Assembly (NCBI GenBank): GCA_937981555.1
Contig: CALJOK010000042.1
Span: 1-64,000 of the forward strand
Source of the DNA: an uncultured Saprospiraceae bacterium
GTDB taxonomy: Bacteria > Bacteroidota > Bacteroidia > Chitinophagales > Saprospiraceae
Direction of reading: 5' to 3'
DNA: 64,000 nt
Positions 62,551 to 64,000 of this stretch are shown here, piece by piece. Below the pieces are notes generated by a model, which was given only the letters and a program-made list of their open reading frames with translations, was not told where the DNA came from and did no database searches. Both the position numbers and the translations under genes were made by a program. Positions within the stretch are counted from its first letter, which is position 1. Every line of letters begins with the position of its first letter.

Positions 62551-64000
62551 ATGAAAAAGCTTTTCGAAAAAATAGACCAATTCTTTTTACACCAAACTGT
62601 TTGGATGTTCCTTGCAATGATAGGATTTGCAAGTTATATTTTAAATGAAATATTTTTGGGTGCATCTTTCCAAGCATACTTTGCCTGTTTCATTTCTATT
62701 TGTTTTTTGTTTTCCCCTATTCTGATTTTTAGTGTTTTCCGAAATTGGTTAAAGACAAAATTTTCTACAATTGCTTTTTGGCCGATTTGGATTATTTGCT
62801 TTATTATTTATCCAATCATAATTTTTAGTTTTAATATTTCCATTTCAGATTTCCCTGTTCCTATCAATCGGGAATTAAATGGAAAATTTAATTCAGCGTT
62901 TTCCGAATTCGTTGGAATGCTTCTCCTAGTTACTGAAGTTGCAATTCTTTCTAATGATTATATTATTGAAAAATTACGTTCCTCCAATTGGTTCAAAAAA
63001 ACTAGTTTGGAAAAAGGAATTTTAAATTCGCTATTTCTTTTAGCCATCCTTTTAGCAGTTACAAATATTACCACACACGCTGTAAATCCTGAGCCTTATC
63101 AAATTAGTGATTCCTTCCTAACTAATTATATTTTTTCAACTGTCTATTTGACAATTCAATTTTCATTGCTTTTTCTAACCTATTATTTTTTCTATTATGC
63201 CAATCATTATTTTTTAATTCCAAAATTATTGAAACAACGTGGGGTCATTTATTATGGCTTTGGAGTCGCCGTAATTATATTGTTATTTTATCCAATTTTA
63301 GGTTTTCTAATTTCTTGGATGCCGATTGCGCAAGCAGCAGGAGAACATCCAACTATATTTCAAAACGTCAACCAAATCATGAATTATGGAGGCGTTCCAT
63401 TTATCGTGATGTTTTTGAGTGTACCGATTATTTTGATCAATCAATGGTTTCAGCAAAACGCAGAAATTTCAAATTTGGAAAAAGAAAAATCAGAAACGGA
63501 ACTCAACTTTCTCAAACAACAGATCAATCCACATTTCTTTTTTAATACTTTAAATAATCTTTACGCTTTGAGTATTACCAAAGATGAACAGACGCCAGAA
63601 GTTATTTTGCAGTTGTCGGAATTGATGCGATACGTTATTTACAAAGGCAAAGAAGAGTCGGTAAAATTGAAAGAAGAAATCAAATACATCGAAGATTATA
63701 TTCAATTGCAACAGATTCGGTTGCACAAAAAATTAGATTTTAAATTTGAAAAAAACATATCGAATCATGAGCTTCGAATTCCTCCTTTACTTTTTATTGT
63801 CTTAGTTGAAAACGCATTTAAGCATGGAATTGAGCCCTCCGAAAAGGATTGTTTTTTACATTTAAAATTGACAAGTGATGAGCATGATTTAGTTTTTATT
63901 TGTAAAAATTCTTTGGAGGAAAAACCTGTTGGAGAAAAAGGAATTGGTTTAAATAATTTAAAGCGTAGATTAGAATTACGTTTTCCAAATCAACATAATT
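62551..64000 (+). CDS. LytS/YehU-type sensor histidine kinase (partial at window end)
   Basis: An open frame from ATG 62551 runs through the right edge (483 codons visible). The first ~290 residues are membrane-rich with about six helices (e.g. TVWMFLAMIGFASYILNEI, ILNSLFLLAILLAVTNI). A coiled coil (QNAEISNLEKEKSETELNF) leads into the His_kinase domain QQINPHFFFNTLNNLYAL with phosphoacceptor H328, then the ATP-binding N-box LVENAFKHGI and GIGLNNLKRRLEL. Such kinases normally pair with LytTR response regulators, whose gene may lie just beyond the window. It diverges from the ABC operon, which it may control. Confidence 0.93.
   Translation, partial: MKKLFEKIDQFFLHQTVWMFLAMIGFASYILNEIFLGASFQAYFACFISICFLFSPILIFSVFRNWLKTKFSTIAFWPIWIICFIIYPIIIFSFNISISDFPVPINRELNGKFNSAFSEFVGMLLLVTEVAILSNDYIIEKLRSSNWFKKTSLEKGILNSLFLLAILLAVTNITTHAVNPEPYQISDSFLTNYIFSTVYLTIQFSLLFLTYYFFYYANHYFLIPKLLKQRGVIYYGFGVAVIILLFYPILGFLISWMPIAQAAGEHPTIFQNVNQIMNYGGVPFIVMFLSVPIILINQWFQQNAEISNLEKEKSETELNFLKQQINPHFFFNTLNNLYALSITKDEQTPEVILQLSELMRYVIYKGKEESVKLKEEIKYIEDYIQLQQIRLHKKLDFKFEKNISNHELRIPPLLFIVLVENAFKHGIEPSEKDCFLHLKLTSDEHDLVFICKNSLEEKPVGEKGIGLNNLKRRLELRFPNQHN

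Overview
The window looks like chromosome of a low-GC (roughly one third G+C) member of the Bacteroidota, probably outside the gut genera. The evidence is: two secreted proteins with type IX secretion C-terminal sorting domains (6028-8274 and 15065-16063); many SCxK-type lipoproteins; promoter -7 boxes of the TAnnTTTG type instead of TATAAT; little use of Shine-Dalgarno sites at starts while prfB keeps an internal one; and families typical of the phylum (DUF1573, DUF4440, RlpA-SPOR, Fer4_19-CDGSH, dNK). The class is not resolved. I saw no rRNA, tRNA, CRISPR array, transposase or prophage gene, so this is mostly core genome.

Layout. 1-5.1 kb: end of an unknown gene, a cytochrome P450, then a leftward group (gatC, LolD-like ATPase, Fer4/CDGSH protein, cobalamin adenosyltransferase), a deoxynucleoside kinase and a small membrane protein. 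5.2-17.5 kb: YggS, an FG-GAP T9SS protein, an M50-TPR membrane protein, a Fe-S type uracil-DNA glycosylase, a PLP lyase/decarboxylase, a kinase-like protein of unknown function, a TraB/GumN protein, a T9SS esterase and a beta-lactamase-fold lipoprotein. 17.8-27.8 kb: rimM, cutA, prfB (with the +1 recoding site), a triple-FKBP lipoprotein with nrnA and ndk, proline dehydrogenase, aroE, an MBL hydrolase and pepD. 27.8-34.2 kb: an unusual 850-bp gene-free stretch with a strong terminator, exported charged proteins, small lipoproteins and mnmA. 34.2-43.6 kb: rlpA, aroK, a DUF1573 lipoprotein-yajC pair, an MFS carrier, purK-(PH-like)-purE and monomeric icd. 43.6-57.6 kb: ruvB, a DUF6624 protein, hemH, surE, DUF434, a fused M16 protease, a half-length asparaginase, an amidohydrolase and a P-loop protein. 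57.7-64 kb: an ABC permease fused to an M1 peptidase, its ATPase, and a divergent LytS-type histidine kinase cut by the window end.

Most genes are monocistronic or in pairs, and the joints between them carry the unexpected material. At least ten junctions hold long inverted repeats, several GC-rich compared with the flanks, of several sequence families. Some arms form the last codons and stop of a gene, and some lie between divergent genes where a terminator makes no sense. A separate non-coding element of about 80 bp occurs twice (17616-17696 and 40708-40787). These, the possible structured RNA at 28.0-28.4 kb, the kinase-like protein at 11932-13014 and the ABC-peptidase/sensor-kinase locus are the best candidates for something undescribed.
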